A stretch of DNA of 64,000 nucleotides, taken from positions 360,284 to 424,283 of the forward strand of contig QZDS01000001.1 in NCBI GenBank assembly GCA_009917455.1, written 5' to 3'. The notes beneath the pieces are model-generated. The model was given only the letters and a program-made list of their open reading frames with translations. It was not told the DNA's origin and ran no database searches. Shown here in pieces: positions 24,412-32,769 of this stretch. How positions within the stretch are numbered: the first letter of the stretch is position 1; every line of letters begins with the position of its first letter. Origin of the DNA: a bacterium 1xD8-48. GTDB lineage: Bacteria > Bacillota > Clostridia > Lachnospirales > Lachnospiraceae. The translations under genes were made by a program, and so were the position numbers.

Positions 24412-25617
24412 TCAGCACACCAATCGGTGTGGGAAGTTTGAGATATTTACTATTTCACTTTTATTTCGTATTTTAACGCCAGTTTCTGACTCGATAATTT
24501 CTAATAGTGATTCTCTCTCATATTCTCTTTGGTCTATAATCGCTTGTATCGTCTCTTCCACTTCTTCTGAAACAATCTCTTTATCAAATTTTGTAACGGC
24601 CTCCTGAATATGCCTGCGAAAGTTCCTTGTATCATCTAACATAATCACTTTGGCTGCATAATCAAGCAGCTTATTATGTGCAACATGATTTCTATTCTCA
24701 ATAAAACTGGTAATCGACTTTTCCCATATCTCAGGTTCCGAAACCAATGGCAAGAAATATTTTTCCCATATATTATACTTTTTCACATACCTATTTTTTA
24801 AATAAGCCAATGCTGACTGCATTTTATCTAAATGTGTCGTGGCAAAAACTTTCTCCTTAATTGTCCTCTGAATCTCTGATGCCTCTGGCAGAGTATCTGA
24901 ATAAATATCTGCTTTTACCGTTTCCATAAGTGTTTCTAATGTTACTGTATAAAGATTAATATCTATATTATCGAAACTTGGAACGTTTCTTCTTATATTT
25001 GCACTATTTTCCTTGATACTTGCATTCAACTTGTAAAATTCCGGTCTATCATTCCAGTCAATTCCAAAATGCTCTATCATCACTTTACTTATAAATGCAC
25101 GAAGTTCATTTTCAGCCATATATATTTCAGCATATACTTCTCTTGATAACATTAGTGATTGCATGTCACTGATCCATACACATTTATACCAATCCCTAAT
25201 TACTACATTTTTAATGCTCAATTTTATTCTTTCCAAAAAATAGTCATAGTCATCCAGTTTTTCTTTCATAGATAATACCGGTAGACCATTTCGACTTTGC
25301 GCATAGCCAATTTTTATTGTCAATTGTGTATTCCATTCATAAGTATCTTGCTGAAATATTACCACATATTCAATTGTATCATGGGCTATACTAAACTCGA
25401 AATTTCCAATTCTGTCTATACAACCAATATACTTTATTTGATGCTCTAAATCCATCAACAATCCAACCTGATTCATAACCAGCTTGCAATATTCATCTGT
25501 AATATTACTTATTTGTGTCGTTTCTGTTCCTAACGCACTATCTTTTACTCGTTCTCCTTTCTGTATTTTAGATATGTCTTTTATTTCTATCATTTTAAAC
25601 TCAATTTCATAATCCAT
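24412..25617 (-). CDS. HEPN-motif protein, possible RNase effector
   Basis: I do not recognise the full 401-residue protein, but it holds the HEPN signature R-N-x3-H as RNHVAH at 309-314, within a helical region (EIWEKSITSFIENRNHVAHN). An earlier segment, YAEIYMAENELRAFISKVMI (about 163-182), resembles the helix pair that precedes HEPN domains in Swt1-like and Apea-like proteins. The N-terminal 150 residues are beta-rich with no clear motif. HEPN domains of this type are metal-independent RNases in many abortive-infection and toxin systems. No MNT-type antitoxin gene is adjacent. It lies between a MITE-like element and a toxin-antitoxin pair, which fits an accessory defence role. That role is inference. 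Confidence 0.6.
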   Translation of the reverse strand: MDYEIEFKMIEIKDISKIQKGERVKDSALGTETTQISNITDEYCKLVMNQVGLLMDLEHQIKYIGCIDRIGNFEFSIAHDTIEYVVIFQQDTYEWNTQLTIKIGYAQSRNGLPVLSMKEKLDDYDYFLERIKLSIKNVVIRDWYKCVWISDMQSLMLSREVYAEIYMAENELRAFISKVMIEHFGIDWNDRPEFYKLNASIKENSANIRRNVPSFDNIDINLYTVTLETLMETVKADIYSDTLPEASEIQRTIKEKVFATTHLDKMQSALAYLKNRYVKKYNIWEKYFLPLVSEPEIWEKSITSFIENRNHVAHNKLLDYAAKVIMLDDTRNFRRHIQEAVTKFDKEIVSEEVEETIQAIIDQREYERESLLEIIESETGVKIRNKSEIVNISNFPHRLVC

Positions 25618-25684
25618 TCGATGTACTCCATAGTTTTAAATGATTTATTTTGTTATATACAACTGTTTCTCGTCATACTTAATG

Positions 25685-25710
25685 GCAAAAAGCAGGTCCG
25701 TGGACCTGCT
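25685..25710 (-). terminator. Intrinsic terminator of the toxin-antitoxin operon
   Basis: AGCAGGT (25691-25697) and ACCTGCT (25704-25710) form a tight hairpin around CCGTGG. On the minus strand it is followed by TTTTTGCC. It lies 91 bp after the toxin stop. Confidence 0.75.
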
Positions 25711-25800
25711 GCTACTTTGTTATCACCTGTACTCATATGAACCCATTATAAAGTTTCCGATTCCATCCTTTTATCATACTTTATACCATTATGGCTAAAC

Positions 25801-26209
25801 CTAAAAAAGACTCACCAATTCATCTGGCTGAATAACTTTTACCCTTGATTCTATAAAATCATCTGGATTTCTAGTCACAATGTAATCTGCTACCTCTTCT
25901 ACCGCACACTGCTCCTGCAAACAATCTTCAAAATCAATAAACTTATCATTATCCAATGCAGCCATTATCTTCTTCGTATTCAGGTCGGAGATGCGGAATA
26001 TGGAACATAAATCCTTTAACAAAGCTCGCCTTTCTTCCTGACGGAAATCTTTTCTAAGGATATAGAACAAATTTGGAATACTATGAGCCGCCATAATGCC
26101 TGTCACTTCCTTTTTGGCACATTTTTCCAATATTCTCTTTCCATACTCAGCATACGTCTCGATTGGCAATAACATCCATAAGAATATTTGTATCAACCAA
26201 GATTACCAT
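25801..26209 (-). pseudogene. PIN-domain toxin (VapC-like), frameshifted near its N-terminus
   Basis: An ATG at 26209, overlapping the antitoxin end by 17 bases, begins MVILVDTNILMDVIANRD, which includes the first catalytic aspartate of PIN ribonucleases. The frame stops at 26147. The rest of the family sequence continues in another frame from ETYAEYGKRILEKCAKKEV to the stop at 25801, including FIDFEDCLQEQCAVEEVADY and IVTRNPDDF with the remaining acidic residues. Two missing bases (or one extra) around 26150-26160 explain the break. The coordinates span both parts. As sequenced the toxin is dead, unless a downstream start gives a fragment without the first aspartate. Confidence 0.8.
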
Positions 26210-26435
26210 ACTTCTCCTCCCTTGCCTCTGCCAGTTCCCTATCCGCATCGAAGTCTTCCGGCAGTCTTCCTCTATACTTCAGTATATCCTGAAATGCTGC
26301 CATAGCCTGTTCTCTTTCAGTATCTTTCCTTGCTGTCATTTCTTCCAAATTCTGAAGGATATTGATTACATAAAACATATCATCATCTGGCATACGCTGA
26401 ATCATTTCAACCGCCTTTTCTTTGATTCGTGTCAT
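26193..26435 (-). CDS. Antitoxin of the PIN-domain toxin
   Basis: The 80-residue protein has a helical N-terminus (RIKEKAVEMIQRMPDDDMFY, then VINILQNLEEMTARKD) and a charged C-terminal tail (DFDADRELAEAREEKYGNLG) of the type that wraps the toxin. It starts the operon and its last 17 bases overlap the toxin start. No clear DNA-binding fold is visible, so self-regulation is uncertain. It is intact while the toxin is not, the usual outcome when the toxin is inactivated first. Confidence 0.75.
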   Translation of the reverse strand: MTRIKEKAVEMIQRMPDDDMFYVINILQNLEEMTARKDTEREQAMAAFQDILKYRGRLPEDFDADRELAEAREEKYGNLG

Positions 26436-26660
26436 TCAATCCCTCCTCCTCTTTTCTTCTATCATACTTTAAGTTTTAACGCTTTTCAATTAATTATTTC
26501 TTAAATAATTTTATGTAATTCTAATACATGCCTTTAACATAATATTCTTCGGCTATTTGTCAGTTTCAAATTATTATTCAAACGCTTTATTACATTTTTT
26601 TTACCATTCTATAGTTATATGCATAAACTTTCATCTATGCAATTACCTATGTACGCTTTA

Positions 26661-26897
26661 TTATTTTTCCGATATTCGTTCCCGCAGCTTTGCTACCTCA
26701 TCCATCATATCGAAAACCTCTTTGTACGGATGGTAGTTCATTGCGCCGGTTTCATCAACCTCTGCCGCAAACTCTCCATTTGAGTTTAGGTTCAAGGCTC
26801 CTCCTCTTACGCCATCGACTTCAAACCCCCTGTTCTCTGCCAGTTCCGCTACCGCTAAAAAGAATGGATTCATCTCTTCTTTCAATCTGGTTTCCAC
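26661..26897 (-). CDS. Small protein of unknown function (up to 78 residues)
   Basis: The frame opens with a GTG that forms part of the AGGAGGTG ribosome binding site, so translation probably begins at the TTG (26885) or the ATG (26873, MNPFFLAVAELAENRGFEVD). The product has a helix, a beta-rich middle (GVRGGALNLNSNGEFAAEVD) and a helical end. I do not recognise a family. It stands alone between the toxin-antitoxin operon and the rRNA methyltransferase gene. Confidence 0.5.
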   Translation of the reverse strand: METRLKEEMNPFFLAVAELAENRGFEVDGVRGGALNLNSNGEFAAEVDETGAMNYHPYKEVFDMMDEVAKLRERISEK

Positions 26898-27072
26898 CTC
26901 CTTCTCATTCTGAAAATATCCCTAAATCGTCCCCAAAACCGATTTTGGATCGTGCATGCCTTTGGGCAAGCACTATGCATCTATAAAAACGGGCAAAAAA
27001 ACAGGGCAAAAGCTGGTCGATTTTCACTCCAATTTTTGCCCTCGAACCACAACATCTTGTGGTTTAGACCCC

Positions 27073-28467
27073 CTAATTCTTCTCTTTTCCACAATACTGC
27101 ATCATTATTATTACCTCAACATGCTTCACAAACGGAAACATATCCACCGCCACTCCTCTTTCCATACGATACCCCTTCCCGCACAGATACTTCATATCCC
27201 GCGCCAGCGTTTCGGGATTGCAGGAGACATATACCACCTTCTTCGGCGCCATTCTCACAAGCGCCGACAGGAATTTTTCGCTGCTGCCGGTCCGGGGCGG
27301 ATCAAGGAGTACCACGTCCGCCTTTTCTCCCGCGTCCGTCATCTCCTCCATAAACTCTCCTGCATCCCCCTGATAAAAATGCACGTTGGAAAGTCCGTTC
27401 CGTTTTGCCCCGGCAATGGCGTCCCTGACAGCGTCCTGATTCAGCTCTACCCCGATAACGTTCCCCGCCTTTCGGGCCGCAATCATCCCGATTGTTCCCG
27501 TCCCGCAATAGGCGTCCAGAACCGTTTCCTTCCCGGAGAGGCCGGCGTATTCAATCGCCTTCCGGTACAGGATTTCCGTCTGTTCGGGATTTACCTGATA
27601 AAAGGATTTCGGCGATATCTTAAAGGTCATGCCGCACAGCTCATCCTCAATATAGCCCGGCCCGTAAATCACCTGTTCCTTTGCTCCAAGCACCATACTT
27701 GTTTTCTGATTATTGACATTAATTACAACCGTTGAAATTTCCGGGTGTTCTTTTCGGAGAGCCCTGACAAAATTGTTTTTGGAGGGCATGATGGGAGAGC
27801 TTAGGACAAGAACCACCATAATCTGGTTCGTTTTGTATCCCACCCGGATGAGCACATGACGAAGAAGGCCGTAGTCCGTATCTTCATCGTAGGTCTTGAT
27901 TTTAAAGGATTTTAACAGCCCTCTTATTGTCCGCAGAATATCGTCGGCCTTTTCATTTTCCAACAGGCATCTGTCCACCGGAACAATGCTATGCGTGCCC
28001 TCCCTGTAAATGCCGGAAATGATATTTCCCCGTACGTCTCTTCCAAACGCTGCATGTACCTTATGGCGATAGTGTTCCGGCTTTTCCATCCCAATGATGC
28101 CTTCAATTCTGCCGTATTCTTTTAAAAGCTCCGCAACGTCTTCCTTTTTTCTTTTTAACTGCTTATTATAATCCACATGCAAAAGCTGGCAGCCCCCGCA
28201 TTTATTATAAACCGGACAGAGAATGGCCTCCTTTTTTTCCGGCTTTTGATTTTGCTTTTTCGGTCCTGAACGCTTCCAATCAAGATTTCCTGTATTTTGC
28301 TGAACCTGATTCTTCTGTTTTTGTTTTTCCTGCCTTAAATTCGACTGCTTTGTGCCCGACTGTTTTGGATTCGTCCGCTTTTGATTCGTTTGCCGCAAAT
28401 CCGGCTTTTGCATATTTTTCTTCTTATTTGAAACTGTTTTTTTTCCTGCATAATATTTCTGATTCAT
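27073..28467 (-). CDS. rlmD: 23S rRNA (uracil-C5)-methyltransferase, RlmD/TrmA family
   Basis: The enzyme transfers a methyl group from SAM to C5 of a uridine in 23S rRNA. The Fe-S site appears as CPVYNKCGGCQLLHVDY. The SAM fold is VLDAYCGTGTIGMIAA, and the catalytic end is YVSCNPETLARDMKYL with the nucleophilic cysteine. The first about 75 residues are an unusual run of K, Q, N and P (QTNQKRTNPKQSGTKQSN is typical) in place of a TRAM domain. It may be a nonspecific RNA-binding arm. I choose the ATG at 28467 after AGGAAAAGG; a TTG nine codons upstream is less likely. Whether the target is U1939, U747 or both (RlmCD) cannot be told here. Confidence 0.88.
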   Translation of the reverse strand: MNQKYYAGKKTVSNKKKNMQKPDLRQTNQKRTNPKQSGTKQSNLRQEKQKQKNQVQQNTGNLDWKRSGPKKQNQKPEKKEAILCPVYNKCGGCQLLHVDYNKQLKRKKEDVAELLKEYGRIEGIIGMEKPEHYRHKVHAAFGRDVRGNIISGIYREGTHSIVPVDRCLLENEKADDILRTIRGLLKSFKIKTYDEDTDYGLLRHVLIRVGYKTNQIMVVLVLSSPIMPSKNNFVRALRKEHPEISTVVINVNNQKTSMVLGAKEQVIYGPGYIEDELCGMTFKISPKSFYQVNPEQTEILYRKAIEYAGLSGKETVLDAYCGTGTIGMIAARKAGNVIGVELNQDAVRDAIAGAKRNGLSNVHFYQGDAGEFMEEMTDAGEKADVVLLDPPRTGSSEKFLSALVRMAPKKVVYVSCNPETLARDMKYLCGKGYRMERGVAVDMFPFVKHVEVIIMMQYCGKEKN

Positions 28468-28554
28468 TCTGTTTTCCTTTTCCTGTAACTGCAATTATTT
28501 TCCTGCCTCATTCTTCCGCCTGCCGCTTATACACTACATGTCCTTATACTAAAC

Positions 28555-28580
28555 AAAACCCCAGGCTGTGGTACCTGGGG
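28555..28580 (-). terminator. Intrinsic terminator (minus strand)
   Basis: CCCCAGG (28559-28565) and CCTGGGG (28574-28580) form the stem. On the minus strand it is followed by TTTTGTTT. It ends the transcript of the two small genes to the right, right after the stop at 28582. Confidence 0.8.
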
Positions 28581-28581
28581 C

Positions 28582-28863
28582 TTAACTGTCTTCCTTTATC
28601 TTTTTTAATCTGACGGCTTCCAGCCCATGGACAAGCTTTGTGGCACGCTCCACATCGGCCTCGTTGATTCTGACCGTAAAAGTGCTCTTTTGCTTATCGC
28701 CGCCAAAAAGCTTTGCAAAGAAAGAAGGCTCCTGCCATTCAATAAAATAGGATATCTGATTTTTCAAAAACAGCTTCTCAAGCTTGTCCTTGCTGTCTAC
28801 ACTGTAAACTCTGCAAAAGCTTATTTCCCTGTTAAAAGTCTGATCTCCAAAAATCGACGTCAT
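28582..28863 (-). CDS. Conserved small protein of unknown function
   Basis: A 93-residue protein with GGGGGATGAATAA as ribosome binding site. It begins MTSIFGDQTFNREISFCRVY and shows a beta-alpha-beta pattern ending FTVRINEADVERATKLVHGL. The fold recalls the small DUF2007-like domain, but I am not certain. There is no catalytic motif or signal peptide. It is directly followed by a terminator. Confidence 0.55.
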   Translation of the reverse strand: MTSIFGDQTFNREISFCRVYSVDSKDKLEKLFLKNQISYFIEWQEPSFFAKLFGGDKQKSTFTVRINEADVERATKLVHGLEAVRLKKIKEDS

Positions 28864-28925
28864 TTATTCATCCCCCTGCGTCTGCCTTTTCAGACATTAT
28901 ATACCATATGCGCCACCGGTTTCAA

Positions 28926-29225
28926 CTAAAACTTCATCCCGTTTCTTTTTGCCTCATCCCACGCAGGCCTGCATTCCGTGTACTGTGCATTCAGCCAGTC
29001 CGCAGCCTCCATCACTCCGTCAAAGGAAAAGTCAAATTCTTTCCGTCTCTTCTTCTCCTCCGCCGTCCTGGCATAGCAATAGGGCTCCGGCCAGACAATG
29101 ACTTCTAATCTGGCTTCGTCCTCCGTATCCTTTTTCCTGAGCATATATCTCATGCCGTCCATACTGGCGGTATATTCTTCCTTTTTCAGATAATTGAAAA
29201 TGTGAAACTTTTCCTTATCAATCAT
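28926..29225 (-). CDS. Conserved small protein of unknown function
   Basis: A 99-residue cytosolic protein starting MIDKEKFHIFNYLKKEEYTA, with AAGGAGAGAA before the ATG. It contains a beta-hairpin region (SMDGMRYMLRKKDTEDEARL, EVIVWPEPYCYART) and a helical end with ADWLNAQYTECRPAWDEAKR. The type is seen in Lachnospiraceae genomes, but I know no function. It is likely co-transcribed with the next small gene. Confidence 0.55.
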   Translation of the reverse strand: MIDKEKFHIFNYLKKEEYTASMDGMRYMLRKKDTEDEARLEVIVWPEPYCYARTAEEKKRRKEFDFSFDGVMEAADWLNAQYTECRPAWDEAKRNGMKF

Positions 29226-29259
29226 GGGAATTTCTCTCCTTAAGCCGGTAAAAAGTACG

Positions 29260-29287
29260 TTGACTTTTTCCCCCGGGGTGTTATAAT
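29260..29287 (+). promoter_or_regulatory. Promoter of tRNA-Val
   Basis: TTGACT (29260-29265) and TATAAT (29282-29287) are 16 nt apart. The mature tRNA begins 9 nt after the -10 box. Confidence 0.8.
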
Positions 29288-29295
29288 AATCTCAT

Positions 29296-29369
29296 GGAAG
29301 CATAGCTCAGCCGGGATGAGCGTTCGCCTCACACGCGAGAGGTCATGGGTTCGAGCCCCATTGCTTCCA
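29296..29369 (+). tRNA. tRNA-Val (anticodon CAC)
   Basis: The acceptor stem GGAAGCA/TGCTTCC closes perfectly with discriminator A at 29369. The D arm is GCTC-AGCCGGGATG-AGC, and the anticodon arm TTCGC-CTCACAC-GCGAG gives CAC. The T arm is ATGGG-TTCGAGC-CCCAT. CCA is not encoded. Confidence 0.95.
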
Positions 29370-29482
29370 TTTTTGTATTCTCCTAATACAATATCCATTC
29401 ATAAATCCGATAATTTTTTCATCATTTCCAGTCTCATAAAATTGTCCGTATTTCACCGCGTAATTAAACAGCAATTCTCTGC

Positions 29483-29521
29483 ATAAAAAATCCCACAAAC
29501 ACTATATTCAGCATTTGTGGG
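29483..29521 (-). terminator. Terminator of tRNA-Pro
   Basis: CCCACAAA (29492-29499) pairs with TTTGTGGG (29514-29521). On the minus strand the stem is followed by ATTTTTTATG. It lies 10 nt after the tRNA end. Confidence 0.85.
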
Positions 29522-29531
29522 TATTCTGCAG

Positions 29532-29604
29532 TCGGAGTGACAAGACTTGAACTTGCGGCCTCTACTTCCCTAAAGTAGCGCTCTACCACCTGAGCCACAC
29601 CCCG
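29532..29604 (-). tRNA. tRNA-Pro (anticodon AGG)
   Basis: The acceptor stem CGGGGTG/CACTCCG includes a G-U pair, with discriminator A. The D arm is GCTC...GAGC. The anticodon arm CTACT-TTAGGGA-AGTAG gives AGG, and the T arm is GCAAG-TTCAAGT-CTTGT. CCA is not encoded. Confidence 0.94.
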
Positions 29605-29617
29605 AAACGCAAGTTAT

Positions 29618-29646
29618 ATTATAAAGGGTATTATCGAGAAAATCAA
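29618..29646 (-). promoter_or_regulatory. Promoter of tRNA-Pro
   Basis: On the minus strand TTGATT (29646-29641) and TATAAT (29623-29618) are 17 nt apart, and the tRNA starts 13 nt later. Upstream, the minus strand has three AAAAAATGT-type repeats (about 29647-29690), an A-rich UP-element-like tract. Confidence 0.8.
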
Positions 29647-29724
29647 GTACTTTTTTTACATTTTTTGCACATTTTTTGCACATTTGCAAAATTAGCAATA
29701 TAAAAATATATATTATCCTCAATT

Positions 29725-30573
29725 TCATTTACCAGGTATAGTCAACTCAAACTTTATATACCAGGCTTCATCCGCCGGTTCTCCCGATACAATGACATTC
29801 CCGCCCATACCATACACCATTTTCTTCAGTTTTTTAAGTCCGATTCCCCTTCCTCCGCCCTTGCTTGTATAGTCCTCCTGAAAAAAGAGGGTCATTTCCT
29901 CCGTAGAAAGGGGGCGGCTGGTATTGGCGGCCGTAATAAAAAGGCCTTCTTTTCCATTTATAATTTCCAAATGGATTTTCCTTGGTATTTCTCTGCTGCC
30001 TGCTAACGCTTCCACGGCGTTATCCAGCAAAATACCCGTCATTTCAACAAAATCGTACTCTGATATCGGCAAAGCTTTTTCTTTCATGATAATTCTGTTC
30101 GTCACTTTAATCTGATATTTCATTGCTTCCCGAATTTTCACAAAAAGAAAACCGGCTATCAGGCGGCTTTCAATCGCAAGATACAGCTTAATCTCCTCGC
30201 GGCCTTCCTTCAATTCTTCATAGTAGGCCTCTCTGCAGCGTATCAGCTCGTCCCGGTCGTCAATGGTATAAATCATTCCGAAAATGGCGCTTAAATGATT
30301 ATCCATATCGTGCTGTCTTTCCCGCACCAGTGTCCGCAGTTCGTCATATGCCTCGCAGTACTGTCTGGTTTTCTGCGCCTGTTCCTGCTTTCTTTTCATA
30401 TCGTCTTTCGACTTCTGCCAGATATTTAAGAGGTATAACAGCACAAAAATGAAATAAATGCTCTGCAGATAATAGACAGTTTCCGCAAGCTGAAATTTAT
30501 CCAGCCGAAACAATAAAACACCTGCAAAGAAAAATATATTTGCAAACAAAAATAAAAGCAATACGGCATTCAT
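29725..30573 (-). CDS. GHKL-type sensor histidine kinase with short membrane domain (AgrC-like)
   Basis: The 282-residue protein has two membrane helices at its N-terminus (MNAVLLLFLFANIFFFAGVL and VYYLQSIYFIFVLLYLLNIW). A coiled-coil linker and a phosphorylation segment RERQHDMDNHLSAIFG follow, with the probable histidine. The GHKL ATPase domain shows LLDNAVEAL (N box) and KGGGRGIGLKKLKKMV (G box). Kinases of this group usually pair with LytTR regulators and answer peptides or cell-wall signals, but here no response regulator gene is adjacent. The membrane part is shorter than in AgrC (five to six helices), so the signal may come from a partner protein. The gene looks complete. Confidence 0.85.
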   Translation of the reverse strand: MNAVLLLFLFANIFFFAGVLLFRLDKFQLAETVYYLQSIYFIFVLLYLLNIWQKSKDDMKRKQEQAQKTRQYCEAYDELRTLVRERQHDMDNHLSAIFGMIYTIDDRDELIRCREAYYEELKEGREEIKLYLAIESRLIAGFLFVKIREAMKYQIKVTNRIIMKEKALPISEYDFVEMTGILLDNAVEALAGSREIPRKIHLEIINGKEGLFITAANTSRPLSTEEMTLFFQEDYTSKGGGRGIGLKKLKKMVYGMGGNVIVSGEPADEAWYIKFELTIPGK

Positions 30574-30628
30574 TTGCCATATTTTATCACACTGCTAAAG
30601 GGAACCTTACTTTTCAAAATAGTTCTTT

Positions 30629-31564
30629 CTATCTGTTATTTAACGCTTCCGCAATATCGTCCCTCATATCCTCCACAGCCGCCCGTGAGGCCTCTCCGAA
30701 GCGCTCCGCACCGAAGGACGCGTATTTTTCCTGCTGATAAGCGGCGATGATGCCTCTTGAGGAATTAATAATTGCGCCAAGTCCGTCCTCGTTAAAGAAG
30801 TGCGCCAAATCCTTTCCTTTTCCGCCCTGCGCACCGTAGCCCGGCACCAGTATATAGCTTTTCGGCATGATTTTGCGGAGAACCTCGCCCATTTCCGGGT
30901 AAGTAGCTCCCACAACTGCCCCGATATAGCTGTAGTCATCTCCCATATGCTCCTCGCCCCATTTTGCCACTTTCTCTCCTACAATTTCATAAAGCGGCCT
31001 TCCCTGTGCATCGGCTATTGCTCTGTCCTGAAACTCGCCGCTGCTGGGGTTTGAGGTCTTTACGAGAACAAAAATACCTTTCTTTTCCTCCTGGCAAACC
31101 TTGATAAAGGGATTGACGCCGTCGGAGCCGAGATAGGGGTTGACTGTCACAAAATCCTCGTCAAAGCCATAGTAAGATTTGCTTCCCACCTTTACCTTTC
31201 CAAGGTGGCCCGTCGCATAGGCTTCGGAGGTGGAGCCAATATCGCCTCTTTTTATATCGCCAATCACCACCAGGTCTTTCTCCTTACAGTAGTCCACGGT
31301 CTTTTTAAATGCCATAAGGCCGGGGATGCCGAACTGCTCGTACATGGCAATCTGAGGCTTTACCGCCGGAATAATATCATAAATATTATCCACTATCTCC
31401 TTATTATACTGCCAGATTGCCTCAGCGGCGCCCTCAAGGGTCTCGCCGCAGTCCCGGAAGGCCTTTTTCTGAATATGCTCCGGAACGAACTTCATCATAG
31501 GGTCCAGCCCCACCACTATGGGGGCGTTTGTAGCTTTAATTTTCGAAATCAGCTTATTAATCAT
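30629..31564 (-). CDS. pyrF: Orotidine 5'-phosphate decarboxylase
   Basis: This enzyme makes UMP from OMP in the last step of pyrimidine synthesis. The 311-residue type-2 form has the catalytic segment LVVIGDIKRGDIGSTSEAYA (K and D residues of the active site), the phosphate-binding end GYGAQGGKG, and PIVVGLDPMM near the start. The ATG at 31564 has GGAGAG before it; an ATG 17 codons upstream has no family sequence after it. Other pyr genes are not in the window, so it is probably transcribed alone or with the lipoprotein gene to the right, 70 bp away. Confidence 0.95.
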   Translation of the reverse strand: MINKLISKIKATNAPIVVGLDPMMKFVPEHIQKKAFRDCGETLEGAAEAIWQYNKEIVDNIYDIIPAVKPQIAMYEQFGIPGLMAFKKTVDYCKEKDLVVIGDIKRGDIGSTSEAYATGHLGKVKVGSKSYYGFDEDFVTVNPYLGSDGVNPFIKVCQEEKKGIFVLVKTSNPSSGEFQDRAIADAQGRPLYEIVGEKVAKWGEEHMGDDYSYIGAVVGATYPEMGEVLRKIMPKSYILVPGYGAQGGKGKDLAHFFNEDGLGAIINSSRGIIAAYQQEKYASFGAERFGEASRAAVEDMRDDIAEALNNR

Positions 31565-31634
31565 TTTCTCTCCGTTCTTTTCCACTCCGACTCCGGTATT
31601 CCGGGCCGACAACATCCTTCCTGAAAAAAGAAGC

Positions 31635-32690
31635 TTATCTTGTCTTTAAAAATTCGTATTCTCTCTTAGCAGCCTCGTCGTCGGGATAGCTGGACAGATA
31701 GCTGCTCATGCGGGAAGCCGCTTCCTCGTACTGGCCAAGGCGTTCATAAGCCACAATTTCATTCATTTTCAGGGTCTGCATCATGCCGTTATCTTCTATA
31801 TTAATGGCGCTCTGAAAAGCTGTCAGGGCTCCCGCATAGTCCTCCGCCCGCATTTTGCAAAGTCCGAGCTGATTCAGCATCCGGGCATTGGGCTCCTCAT
31901 TTTCCAGATAAGAATTGTACACGCTGATGGCATAGTTGAGGTCGCCAAGAATCTCATAGGTCTTTCCCAGAAACAGAGCGGCTTCATATCCGCCTTCTTC
32001 CCGCGCCTTTTCAAGATAGGTTCTGGCGTTTTCATAGTCCTCCAGATAATAGCAGATACGGCCCTTTTCATAGTTGGTCATGCCCTTGGTTCCCGCGTCC
32101 ATGGCCGTCTGCAGATACTGCTGCCCCGTTTCCTTATAACCGTTTTCATCCAGAACGCCGTAAATATTAATCAGCTTGTCATAATCGTTTTTGTCAATGG
32201 AAACCAGCCTGTCAAAATCCGCCTTTGCCATGTCAAGGTTTCCCTGTTCTGCATACATGACTCCCCGCAGATAGTAGGCGTCCTTTTCCTCTCTCCTGAG
32301 GGCAATAATGGCATTATAGACGTCGATTGCCCTGTTCAGCTCTCCCTGCTTATAGTAGGCGGTGGCCAGATAGTAATTGATGTCATAATCCATATTGTTA
32401 ACTCTGCCGTCGCTGTAGGAAAGCGCGGTTTCAAAAGCCTGCGCTGCCTCTGCATACATGGTTTTTCCCATATATGCCAGTCCTTCTCCACGGCTTATGA
32501 GCCGCTCGTTTTCACCGGCTTCTCTGGCCGCCGTAAAAAGCGCAATGGCATTGTCATACTCAAGAGCCGCAACCGCCTCCATTCCGGCGCTGTAATTTTC
32601 ATTTTTACCGACGCCGCAACCCCCAAGCAGCACCCCAAGAGTTACTGCAAGCGCCGCCGCGCCGTACCTTTTTCGCATATGCTTTTTCAT
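31635..32690 (-). CDS. TPR-repeat lipoprotein
   Basis: A signal peptide (MRKRYGAAALAVTLGVLL) ends in the lipobox LGGC, so the mature protein is lipid-anchored at a cysteine near residue 25 on the outer face of the membrane. The remainder is made of about eight tetratricopeptide repeats, for example YYLRGVMYAEQGNLDMAKAD and NQLGLCKMRAEDYAGALTAF. These form a scaffold for protein contacts. No enzyme domain is present. It is encoded near an Hpt protein and an rRNA methyltransferase, which gives no functional hint. Confidence 0.88.
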   Translation of the reverse strand: MKKHMRKRYGAAALAVTLGVLLGGCGVGKNENYSAGMEAVAALEYDNAIALFTAAREAGENERLISRGEGLAYMGKTMYAEAAQAFETALSYSDGRVNNMDYDINYYLATAYYKQGELNRAIDVYNAIIALRREEKDAYYLRGVMYAEQGNLDMAKADFDRLVSIDKNDYDKLINIYGVLDENGYKETGQQYLQTAMDAGTKGMTNYEKGRICYYLEDYENARTYLEKAREEGGYEAALFLGKTYEILGDLNYAISVYNSYLENEEPNARMLNQLGLCKMRAEDYAGALTAFQSAINIEDNGMMQTLKMNEIVAYERLGQYEEAASRMSSYLSSYPDDEAAKREYEFLKTR

Positions 32691-32769
32691 ATTCCGCTTT
32701 ACCCATGTCAGTGCAACATTTTGTGATTAACCGGACTTATCCTGTCTGAATCTTGCCAGCTTCGCTGCG

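Noticed and set aside
29647..29690. Tandem ACATTTTTTGC repeats as an independent repeat locus
   Set aside because: They lie just upstream of the tRNA-Pro promoter and are better read as an A-rich upstream promoter tract.
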